From contig JAFDFH010000002.1 in assembly GCA_019309945.1 (NCBI GenBank), positions 1 through 27,790 on the forward strand: a stretch of 27,790 nt of DNA, read 5' to 3'. Numbering within the stretch: the first letter of the stretch is position 1; each line of letters starts with the position of its first letter. This document shows positions 1 to 6,576 of the stretch, piece by piece. This DNA is from Deltaproteobacteria bacterium (GTDB taxonomy: Bacteria; Desulfobacterota; Desulfobacteria; Desulfobacterales; JAFDFH01). The position numbers and the translations under genes were made by a program. Below the pieces are notes generated by a model. The model searched no databases, had not been told where the DNA came from, and saw only the letters and a list, made by a program, of their open reading frames with translations.

Positions 1-186
1 CGTTCCGAAGAGTCGGGTCACGGTGCCATGTTAACATATCTGGGACTCGATCCGATTCTGGACCTGGGCATGCGTCTCGGAGAAGGAACCGGCGGCGCAT
101 TGGCAATGGGAATCATGGAAGGTGCGGTACGGGTTTTTAAGGATATACTCACCTTTGGAGAAGCCGGTGTACCGGATAAGGAATAA
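1..186 (+). CDS. cobT: Nicotinate-nucleotide-dimethylbenzimidazole phosphoribosyltransferase, C-terminal end (partial)
   Basis: The reading frame is open from base 1 and ends in TAA at 184-186, giving the last 61 residues; the 5' part lies outside the window. The motif HGAMLTYLGLDPILDLGMRL followed by GEGTGGALAM matches the conserved CobT C-terminus, which contributes the catalytic glutamate and substrate loop. CobT transfers phosphoribose from nicotinate mononucleotide to the lower-ligand base during assembly of the cobamide nucleotide loop. It fits the B12-dependent mutase operon about 2.4 kb downstream. It ends in the normal place for the family, so nothing indicates a broken gene. The assignment rests on motif recognition of a short C-terminal piece. 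Confidence 0.85.
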   Translation, partial: RSEESGHGAMLTYLGLDPILDLGMRLGEGTGGALAMGIMEGAVRVFKDILTFGEAGVPDKE

Positions 187-307
187 GGACTCGGGTTCTA
201 TCTATGCAGCCTTGATACCTTAAGCAGGCATATTCAGGAAGCACTCAGCGTGATTCCGCGGACCTGTGAGAAATGGATGGCGCCAAGCCAATTTTGCAAA
301 ACGAGTC

Positions 308-336
308 TTGACAATTAGGATATAATAGCATATCCA
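308..336 (+). promoter_or_regulatory. Candidate sigma-70 promoter of the aromatic leader
   Basis: A perfect TTGACA lies at 308-313. With 17-bp spacing the -10 would be TATCCA at 331-336, only a partial match. A perfect TATAAT lies at 321-326 but only 7 bp after the -35, so it cannot pair with that hexamer. One of these two elements is probably used, which would start transcription about 30-40 bases before the leader peptide. The exact -10 is unresolved. Confidence 0.45.
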
Positions 337-367
337 TTTGAATACGTTAGGAAGAGGAATCATTTTG

Positions 368-451
368 ATGATTAAAGATCGGAACTATCAAATTCGAATC
401 GCGTTGGGGCGCTTCTTTTTTATATTTGGAAGCGTCCACCTGGTTGTCTAA
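368..451 (+). CDS. Phe-rich leader peptide (pheL-like), 27 aa
   Basis: A short frame runs from ATG 368 to TAA 449-451 and is preceded by GAGG at 354-357. Residues 16-20 are F-F-F-I-F, so four of five consecutive codons are Phe (TTC TTT TTT at 413-421, TTT at 425-427); one Tyr occurs at residue 7. This is the hallmark of leader peptides that sense Phe-tRNA charging, such as E. coli PheL. It sits just before a terminator/antiterminator pair and a gene for Phe biosynthesis. A ribosome stalled at the Phe codons would cover 434-440, which can pair with 472-478 (7 bp). The sequence is my reading; the attenuation role is an inference from this architecture. Confidence 0.75.
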   Translation: MIKDRNYQIRIALGRFFFIFGSVHLVV

Positions 452-491
452 CAAAACTGTTAAACACCCTGGGTGGACCGGAACGGTTCTG

Positions 492-522
492 CTCGGGGTT
501 TATCGCTGCAAAAAACCCCGAG
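492..522 (+). promoter_or_regulatory. Antiterminator stem of the Phe attenuator
   Basis: CTCGGGGTTT at 492-501 is exactly complementary to AAACCCCGAG at 513-522, giving 10 bp with an 11-base loop. The right arm is part of the 5' arm of the terminator hairpin (510-523), so the two structures cannot form together. A second small hairpin, 475-480 with 484-489, lies just upstream and overlaps the segment (472-478) that can pair with the end of the leader-peptide coding region. Confidence 0.7.
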
Positions 523-548
523 AGATGAATTCTCGGGGTTTTTTTTTG
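510..548 (+). terminator. Intrinsic terminator of the Phe attenuator
   Basis: The arms 510-523 and 531-544 are perfectly complementary (core CCCCGAGA / TCTCGGGG flanked by A and T runs) around a 7-base loop, and the transcript continues in a U run to 547. It ends about 14 bases before the GGAGG of the structural gene, the usual position of an attenuator. Confidence 0.85.
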
Positions 549-571
549 AACAACGCCAAAGGAGGTTTCTT

Positions 572-2449
572 ATGATTCTCGTATTAGAAAAGGGGATCAC
601 CCCAGATCAGAAAAGCAACATCCGCAGAACCCTTTTAAAGAAAGGGTTGATCGTACGTGAAATATCAGAGGAAGGACAAAGTATCATCGGGGCAATCGGC
701 AAGGGCAATCAGGATGCTGATTTTTTCCAGCAGCTGCCCGGCGTTGCCGAGGTCATCCCGATTTCCAAATCTTTTAAACTGGTCAGTCGGGAATTGCATG
801 CCGATGACACCTGTGTGCCGGTCGGGGATGTGATGATCGGTGGTGAACGCATCACGGTTATTGCCGGTCCCTGCGCAGTTGAAAGCAGGGATCAGGCTCT
901 GACCATTGCCCGTGAAGTCAGAAAGTACGGGGCTGTTCTTTTTCGCGGCGGGGCTTTTAAGCCAAGAACCTCCCCTTATTCTTTCCAGGGGCTGGAAGAA
1001 GAGGGGCTTAAGATTCTGGCCGAGGTTCGGGAAGAAGTAGGCCTTGGTGTGGTCACCGAAATCACCTCACCGACCCAGGCGGATATAATGATGAAATATG
1101 TCGACGTCGTACAGATCGGAGCACGGAACATGCAAAACTTCGAACTTTTAAAGTGCGTTGGACGCATGGGCAAACCGGTCTTTTTAAAACGAGGGCTTTC
1201 GGCCACCATTGAAGAGTGGCTTATGTCCGCCGAATATATCCTTGCGGAAGGAAACGACAACGTTATTCTCTGTGAACGGGGCATTCGTACCTTTGAGCCC
1301 TATACCCGCAACACCCTTGACCTGTCGGCCATTCCGGTAATAAAAAAGTTGACCCATTTGCCGGTGATTATCGACCCCAGCCACGCCACCGGTCTCCGTG
1401 AAAAGGTGGCACCCATGTCCCGAGCCGCCATCGCAGCAGGTGCGGATGGTTTGATGATCGAGGTGCATCATGAACCGGACAAGGCCCTTTCCGATGGCGC
1501 CCAGAGCCTTTATCCACAACAATTCGGGCAACTCATGCGCGACCTTTACGTTATTGCACCGGTTGTCGGTAAGCAGCTTGATTTCAGCTACCTGGACAAG
1601 GCCAAAGCGGTTGATCGTCTGAATAAAGCGAAAGGAACTGACAAGCAGCGGGTCGCCTTTTTAGGAGAAATGGGAACCTTCAGCCACAAGGCCTGTGAAC
1701 AATACTTTGGTGAAAAGGTCGAACCGGTGCCCATTTCTTCCTTTCGCAAAATTTTTGAATCCGTAAAAAGAGGTGAAGTTGACTTCGGTGTACTTCCGTT
1801 GGAAAATTCTCTTACCGGAAGTATCCATGAAAACTATGATCTACTCCTGGAATATGACTTGAAAATCATTGGAGAAATCACCCTGCGCATTATGCATCAC
1901 CTCATTGTGCGGCCGGGGGTAACACTCGATACCATCACCCGGGTTTTTTCCCATCCCCAGGTCTTCGAGCAATGCCGGCAGTTTTTAGAACGACATGACG
2001 ATTGGGAACTGGTTTCGGTCAAAGACACGGCCAAGGCGGTTAAGCAGATTTGCGAATCGGATCGTCTGAACGAAGCCGCAATTGCCAATAAGGTGGCCGC
2101 CGAAATTTATAAAATGGAGGTGATCGAGGAAGGTGTCGAAACCGATCCGAGGAATTATACCCGATTTGTAATCATTGGAACCGAACAACTCGAAAAGGGG
2201 CCCTGCCAAAAATCATCTCTTATTTACTCAACCGGTAACCGCCCGGGCGCTCTTTTTGAGTCTTTGAAAATATTTTCAGAGAACGGTATCAACCTGGTGA
2301 AATTGGAATCCCGTCCCATCCCGGGAAAACCGTGGGAGTATATGTTTTACGTTGATCTTGAGGCGGACGTTGAATCCGACACCTTCAAACCGATACTCGC
2401 CGCCCTTGTGGAAAAAACGGATTATCTCAAGATCCTGGGCAGCTACTAA
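572..2449 (+). CDS. Bifunctional DAHP synthase / prephenate dehydratase with C-terminal ACT domain
   Basis: A 625-aa fusion. Residues 1-75 are the ferredoxin-like regulatory domain of Ibeta-type DAHP synthases. Residues 85-335 are the synthase barrel, with IAGPCAVES (97-105), RGGAFKPRTSPYSFQG (125-140) and IDPSHATG (267-274). Residues 360-545 are prephenate dehydratase, with the catalytic YTRF (529-532). Residues 547-625 are an ACT domain carrying the Phe-binding ESRP motif (579-582). It would catalyse the first step of the shikimate pathway (PEP plus erythrose 4-phosphate) and prephenate to phenylpyruvate. Only about 25 residues link the two enzymes, so no chorismate mutase domain fits. The start at 572 is chosen because AAAGGAGG lies 5-12 bases upstream and MILVLEKG is a typical DAHP synthase start; the frame stays open back to 473 only by running through the terminator. 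Phe probably inhibits through ACT and attenuates transcription through the leader. Confidence 0.93.
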   Translation: MILVLEKGITPDQKSNIRRTLLKKGLIVREISEEGQSIIGAIGKGNQDADFFQQLPGVAEVIPISKSFKLVSRELHADDTCVPVGDVMIGGERITVIAGPCAVESRDQALTIAREVRKYGAVLFRGGAFKPRTSPYSFQGLEEEGLKILAEVREEVGLGVVTEITSPTQADIMMKYVDVVQIGARNMQNFELLKCVGRMGKPVFLKRGLSATIEEWLMSAEYILAEGNDNVILCERGIRTFEPYTRNTLDLSAIPVIKKLTHLPVIIDPSHATGLREKVAPMSRAAIAAGADGLMIEVHHEPDKALSDGAQSLYPQQFGQLMRDLYVIAPVVGKQLDFSYLDKAKAVDRLNKAKGTDKQRVAFLGEMGTFSHKACEQYFGEKVEPVPISSFRKIFESVKRGEVDFGVLPLENSLTGSIHENYDLLLEYDLKIIGEITLRIMHHLIVRPGVTLDTITRVFSHPQVFEQCRQFLERHDDWELVSVKDTAKAVKQICESDRLNEAAIANKVAAEIYKMEVIEEGVETDPRNYTRFVIIGTEQLEKGPCQKSSLIYSTGNRPGALFESLKIFSENGINLVKLESRPIPGKPWEYMFYVDLEADVESDTFKPILAALVEKTDYLKILGSY

Positions 2450-2464
2450 GCCCCATAAACCATC

Positions 2465-2493
2465 TTGACTTATGAACAGGGTTGCGGCATATT
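2465..2493 (+). promoter_or_regulatory. Candidate promoter for mut-meaB-cbiR
   Basis: TTGACT (2465-2470), a 17-bp spacer and CATATT (2488-2493) lie just after the preceding stop codon, leaving a leader of about 115 bases before mut. No B12-riboswitch signature was recognised in that leader. Confidence 0.4.
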
Positions 2494-2541
2494 TCCGATG
2501 GTTCAACATAATACAGGACCGTAGCAGGATAATACCGGATG

Positions 2542-2575
2542 GCGTAGCGGCCCTACCGGAACATATTGAGAAGTT
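2542..2575. repeat. Dispersed short repeat, copy 1
   Basis: Bases 2542-2575 closely resemble 11349-11385. The last 19 bases (CGGAACATATTGAGAAGTT) are identical in both places and are preceded in both by a GC-rich GTAGC...CC..TAC stretch. Both copies are intergenic. Confidence 0.6.
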
Positions 2576-2611
2576 GCTTTTTTTCATATTAAAATAAATA
2601 AGGAGTATACC

Positions 2612-4741
2612 ATGGCAGAACATTCTGAAAAACAAAAATGGATCGATCTCGCAACGCAGCAGCTCAAAGGCAAACCTCCCGAATCCCTCAACTGGATGAC
2701 CCCTGAAGGAATTGAAGTAAAGCCGCTTTACACCTATGAAGACCTTGAAGGAATGGACCATGTAAACACTCTCCCGGGCTATCCTCCCTTTGTCCGGGGA
2801 CCCATGGCCACGATGTATGCCGGAAGACCCTGGACCATCCGTCAATATGCCGGATTTTCTACGGCCAAAGAATCGAATACGTTCTATAGAGCCAATCTTG
2901 CCGCGGGCCAGAAGGGGCTTTCAGTGGCTTTTGACCTACCAACACACCGGGGCTATGATTCGGATCATCCCAGGGTGATGGGCGATGTTGGGAAGGCCGG
3001 GGTAGCGATCGACACCGTCGAGGACATGAAAATTCTTTTTGACCAGATTCCATTAGATGAGATGACGGTTTCCATGACCATGAACGGTGCGGTTTTACCG
3101 ATCCTTGCGGAGTATATTGTCGCTGCTGAAGAACATGGTGTAAAACAGGAGCAACTGGCAGGAACCATCCAAAACGACATCTTAAAGGAATATCTGACGC
3201 GGAACACCTACATTTACCCGCCGGAACCTTCCATGCGAATCGTATCCGATATCATTGCCTACTGTTCCAAACACATGCCGAAGTATAACACGGTGAGTAT
3301 TAGTGGCTATCATATGATGGAAGCCGGAGCCAACTCGGTCCTGCAGACCGCGTTCACCCTGGCAGACGGGCTCGAATATGTCCGGGCCGCCCTTTCAACA
3401 GGCCTGGATATTGATACCTTTGCACCCAGGCTCTCTTTTTTCTTTGGTATTGGAATGAATTTTTTTATGGATATCGCCATGTTAAGGGCTGCCCGGATCA
3501 TGTGGGCGGAAATGATGCGTCAATTCAATCCAAAAAATCCAAAATCCATGATGGTGAGGACCCATTGCCAAACGTCCGGTTGGAGTCTGACCCAACAGGA
3601 TCCCTACAACAATATTATACGTACCACCCTTGAATGTCTGTCGGCTGTTTTAGGGGGAACTCAGTCCCTTCACACCAATTCTTTTGACGAGGCCATTGGT
3701 CTCCCCACGGACTTCTCCTCCAGGATTGCTCGAAATACGCAAATCATTATTCAGGAAGAGTCCCAAATCTGCCATGTTATTGATCCTCTGGGGGGTTCGT
3801 ATTACGTCGAGTCCCTAACCCATTCAATCCGGCAGGAAGCCCAAAAAATCATCGCGGAAGTTGAAAAACTGGGCGGCATGGCCAAGGCCATCGAATCCGG
3901 AATGCCAAAGTTGAGGATTGAGGAATGCGCCGCCCGAACACAGGCCCGAATAGATCAGGGTAAGGACGTGATTGTTGGTATGAATCAATACCAGATCGAG
4001 GAAAGCCTTGATATCGACGTTCTCGAAGTTCCAAGCTCCGTCCGCGATGAACAGATCGCGAGATTAAAAGAAACCAAAAGTAAACGCGATTCCGTCACCG
4101 TCCAAAAAGCACTGGAGGCGATCACAAACTGCGCGGAATCCGGAGGGAATTTGCTCGAAGTCTGCATTCCGGCCGTAAGGGCCAGGGCAACCGTCGGCGA
4201 GATATCGGACGCCATTGAAAAAGTTTTCGGACGCTACGTGGCAACAACGCAATGCATATCCGGCGTTTATGCTTCCGAATTTGGCGACAGCGAAATCATT
4301 GCCGCCTTGCTAAAGAGAACCGATGCCTTCATGGCCCGAGAAGGTCGACGGCCGAGGGTCCTTTTAACCAAGATGGGTCAAGATGGTCATGATCGAGGGA
4401 TCAAGGTGATTGCGACCGCCTCCGCCGACCTGGGATTTGATGTGGATATCAGCCCTATGTTTCAAACGCCCGCTGAAGCGGCCCGGATGGCCGTAGAGAA
4501 TGATGTTCATGTCGTGGGTGTATCATCGCTTACGGCGGGGCACAAGATCCTGGTTCCGCAGCTCATAGAAGCGCTTAAAAAAGAGGGTGGCGATGATATC
4601 TTTGTCGTTGTCGGAGGCGTCATTCCGCCCGGGGATTATGACTTCCTCTTTGAAAAGGGCGTGGTTAAGATATTCGGTCCTGGAACGGTTGTTCCCGACG
4701 CTGTCAACCAGGTATTAAATGTTTTAGAGCAGAGATCATGA
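2612..4741 (+). CDS. mut: Methylmalonyl-CoA mutase, full-length catalytic chain with B12 domain
   Basis: This 709-aa adenosylcobalamin-dependent enzyme interconverts succinyl-CoA and (R)-methylmalonyl-CoA, used in propionate metabolism. The TIM-barrel half (about 20-560) shows TIRQYAGFSTAKESN with the active-site Tyr79, PSMR with Arg209 and SGYHMMEAGA with His234, the residue set of true methylmalonyl-CoA mutase rather than isobutyryl- or hydroxyisobutyryl-CoA mutases. The B12-binding half (about 580-709) has the base-off DxHxxG motif at 591-596 (DGHDRG) and GGVIPPGD near 668-675. AAGGAG lies 6-11 bases before the ATG. The chain is a single-polypeptide type that would act as a homodimer; no small subunit gene is visible. 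It overlaps meaB by 4 bases, so translation is coupled. Confidence 0.96.
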   Translation: MAEHSEKQKWIDLATQQLKGKPPESLNWMTPEGIEVKPLYTYEDLEGMDHVNTLPGYPPFVRGPMATMYAGRPWTIRQYAGFSTAKESNTFYRANLAAGQKGLSVAFDLPTHRGYDSDHPRVMGDVGKAGVAIDTVEDMKILFDQIPLDEMTVSMTMNGAVLPILAEYIVAAEEHGVKQEQLAGTIQNDILKEYLTRNTYIYPPEPSMRIVSDIIAYCSKHMPKYNTVSISGYHMMEAGANSVLQTAFTLADGLEYVRAALSTGLDIDTFAPRLSFFFGIGMNFFMDIAMLRAARIMWAEMMRQFNPKNPKSMMVRTHCQTSGWSLTQQDPYNNIIRTTLECLSAVLGGTQSLHTNSFDEAIGLPTDFSSRIARNTQIIIQEESQICHVIDPLGGSYYVESLTHSIRQEAQKIIAEVEKLGGMAKAIESGMPKLRIEECAARTQARIDQGKDVIVGMNQYQIEESLDIDVLEVPSSVRDEQIARLKETKSKRDSVTVQKALEAITNCAESGGNLLEVCIPAVRARATVGEISDAIEKVFGRYVATTQCISGVYASEFGDSEIIAALLKRTDAFMAREGRRPRVLLTKMGQDGHDRGIKVIATASADLGFDVDISPMFQTPAEAARMAVENDVHVVGVSSLTAGHKILVPQLIEALKKEGGDDIFVVVGGVIPPGDYDFLFEKGVVKIFGPGTVVPDAVNQVLNVLEQRS

Positions 4742-5721
4742 TATCCGATGATCCTCAATATTACCTGAAGGGTGTCCTGGAACAGAACCGACGGATACTC
4801 TCAAAAACCATTACGCTGATTGAAAGCTCCCTTCCCGCCCATCAGAAACTGGCCCGTGTTATTATCGATCACTTGCTGCCCCATACGGGAAAGGCGGTGC
4901 GCCTTGGAATCACCGGTGTCCCCGGCGTTGGCAAGAGCACCTTTATTGAAAATTTTGGGATCCGTCTCCTTCAAAAAGGGCATCGGGTCGCTGTTCTTGC
5001 CGTAGATCCCAGTAGCACTTTAAGCGGTGGCAGTGTTTTGGCAGATAAAACCCGCATGGAAAAACTCTCGGCCAGGAAACGTGCGTTTATCCGGCCTTCG
5101 CCTTCAGGGGGAACTCTGGGGGGGGTCACGCGAAAAACCCGTGAGACCTTGTTTGTTTGTGAAGCTGCGGGTTTCGATGTGCTGATTATTGAAACCGTTG
5201 GGGTGGGTCAGTCTGAAATTGCCGTGGCTTCGATGGTCGATTTTTTTCTGGTTCTGATGTTGGCCGGTGCCGGCGATGAGCTTCAGGGAATCAAAAAGGG
5301 GATTCTGGAAGTGGCCGATGCCCTTGCCATCAACAAAGCTGACGGCGACAATATCGAAAAGGCCAAAAAAGCAAAAAGCGACTACGAAGCGGCCCTGAAT
5401 CTTTTATGTCCACCATCCTATGTATGGAAACCCCCTGTGTTGACCTGCAGTGCCCTGGAAATGACCGGAATTGATGATATCTGGGAAACCATTCTTACAC
5501 ACCGCAAAAAACTTATCACCACCGGAGAACTGGAAATAAAGCGGAAGAAACAGGCCGTCGACTGGATGTGGTCACTGCTGGATGAAGGCCTCAAAGAACG
5601 GTTTTATCGGAACAACGAAATACAGAAACGGCTACCGAAAATTACAAAAGATGTGGGAAAAGGAATAACCTCTCCCACTATTGCCGCCAATGAACTGCTT
5701 TTTTTACTCGACGACGGTTAG
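4738..5721 (+). CDS. meaB: MeaB-type G3E GTPase, methylmalonyl-CoA mutase chaperone
   Basis: A 327-aa P-loop GTPase of the MeaB/ArgK (MMAA) family. It gates adenosylcobalamin loading and protects or reactivates the mutase. The P-loop is GVPGVGKS at 60-67, followed by the family motif DPSSTLSGGSVLADKTRM, the ETVGVGQSE switch region and the NKAD base-recognition motif. Length is normal for the family. The ATG at 4738 overlaps the TGA of mut (ATGA), and the next gene starts immediately after its stop, so all three are almost certainly co-translated. Adjacency to mut makes the mutase the likely client; older databases label such proteins LAO/AO transport ATPase. Confidence 0.95.
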   Translation: MISDDPQYYLKGVLEQNRRILSKTITLIESSLPAHQKLARVIIDHLLPHTGKAVRLGITGVPGVGKSTFIENFGIRLLQKGHRVAVLAVDPSSTLSGGSVLADKTRMEKLSARKRAFIRPSPSGGTLGGVTRKTRETLFVCEAAGFDVLIIETVGVGQSEIAVASMVDFFLVLMLAGAGDELQGIKKGILEVADALAINKADGDNIEKAKKAKSDYEAALNLLCPPSYVWKPPVLTCSALEMTGIDDIWETILTHRKKLITTGELEIKRKKQAVDWMWSLLDEGLKERFYRNNEIQKRLPKITKDVGKGITSPTIAANELLFLLDDG

Positions 5722-6543
5722 ATGAAAAAAGCCATCACAAAATTGCCATTTAAACTTGCCGCCCCTTCCATGGTGTTTGGCAGGGACTTGCTGGAAAATA
5801 TAAGGCGTCTGGCCGGCCTTGTGAACCATGTTGAAATCGTTTTATTTCACACCCCATCACTACATAATATTCCGGATCACCGGGAAGTAGCCATGCTGAA
5901 CCAAACAGGGAATCAAGAAAATTTGACCTATTCCGTTCATCTTCCCGCTTCGCTTGAGATCGCATCCCAGGATAGAAAAAAACGAGAAGAATCGGTCCGG
6001 CTGGCCATTGAAATCTGCCAGCAAACATCGGCTTTTAACCCGCGCCATTATGTTCTTCACATACCCTTTTCGGCGCCGACCCTGGTGCCGGTGCCGGGGT
6101 TATATTTCAAATCAGGAAATCAAAAAACATGGCGTGAATGGACCAAACGGGCTCTGGATTCCCTGGCAATGATAATCAGCACCGCCGGACTGACTGGAAA
6201 ACTTCTGGTTGAAAACATCAACTATTCACCATCATTCCTGGAGCCCTTCTGGGAGGAAGGTTGCTGTAAGCTCTGTCTGGACTTGGGGCACCTGCTCCTG
6301 GGCAATGAAAACGTGAGTGAGACACTTAACACCTATTTGAATGTCACCGGAGAGATTCACCTTCATGGTGTGCAAGGGTATGAGGAACATATAAGCCTTG
6401 CGGTACTGCCTGCGAATCTTGTCCATAAATGGCTGGCGTGTCTCATCAAAGCTTCGTTTGAAGGTATCGTCAACCTGGAAGTTTTCAGTCCCCAGGATCT
6501 GGAAATGTCCATGAAAATTGTTCTCGAAGCATTTGATCCCTGA
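5722..6543 (+). CDS. cbiR: Cobamide-remodelling phosphodiesterase CbiR (AP-endonuclease-2 / xylose-isomerase-like TIM barrel)
   Basis: A 273-aa protein of the sugar-phosphate isomerase/AP endonuclease family 2 fold. The features LLENIRRLAGLVNHVEIVLF, LTYSVHLPASLEI, YVLHIPF, DLGHLLLG and IHLHGVQGYEEH match my memory of CbiR, the enzyme described in Akkermansia that removes the nucleotide loop from cobamides so that the lower ligand can be replaced. The His/Asp/Glu residues in the HLP, LENIN, DLGHL and HLHG strands would form the metal site. The ATG directly follows the meaB stop with no gap, and the context (mut, meaB, upstream cobT) supports a role in supplying the mutase with a usable cobamide. 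No signal peptide is seen. The fold is secure; the CbiR name depends on recognition and context. Confidence 0.75.
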   Translation: MKKAITKLPFKLAAPSMVFGRDLLENIRRLAGLVNHVEIVLFHTPSLHNIPDHREVAMLNQTGNQENLTYSVHLPASLEIASQDRKKREESVRLAIEICQQTSAFNPRHYVLHIPFSAPTLVPVPGLYFKSGNQKTWREWTKRALDSLAMIISTAGLTGKLLVENINYSPSFLEPFWEEGCCKLCLDLGHLLLGNENVSETLNTYLNVTGEIHLHGVQGYEEHISLAVLPANLVHKWLACLIKASFEGIVNLEVFSPQDLEMSMKIVLEAFDP

Positions 6544-6576
6544 TTTTGCTTGCAAAAAACCTTCATCCTGAATCCA

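Larger units (their letters stand above)
187..571 (+). other. cobT-aroF/pheA intergenic region with regulatory leader
   Basis: About 120 bases after cobT hold nothing I recognise. The rest is the transcribed leader of the downstream aromatic gene: promoter candidates from 308, a 27-codon Phe-rich leader peptide at 368-451, a competing antiterminator stem (492-522) and an intrinsic terminator (510-544), each described separately. Confidence 0.6.

Noticed and set aside
473..571. In-frame N-terminal extension of the DAHP synthase-prephenate dehydratase from GTG 473
   Set aside because: It runs through the terminator hairpin and has no ribosome-binding site; ATG 572 has AAAGGAGG and the family-typical N-terminus.
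2494..2611. Cobalamin riboswitch before mut
   Set aside because: The leader is only about 115 bases and I see no B12-box-like conserved core.
2276..2845. 189-aa minus-strand frame across the end of the aromatic gene and the start of mut
   Set aside because: It is antisense to two well-supported genes and has no ribosome-binding site.
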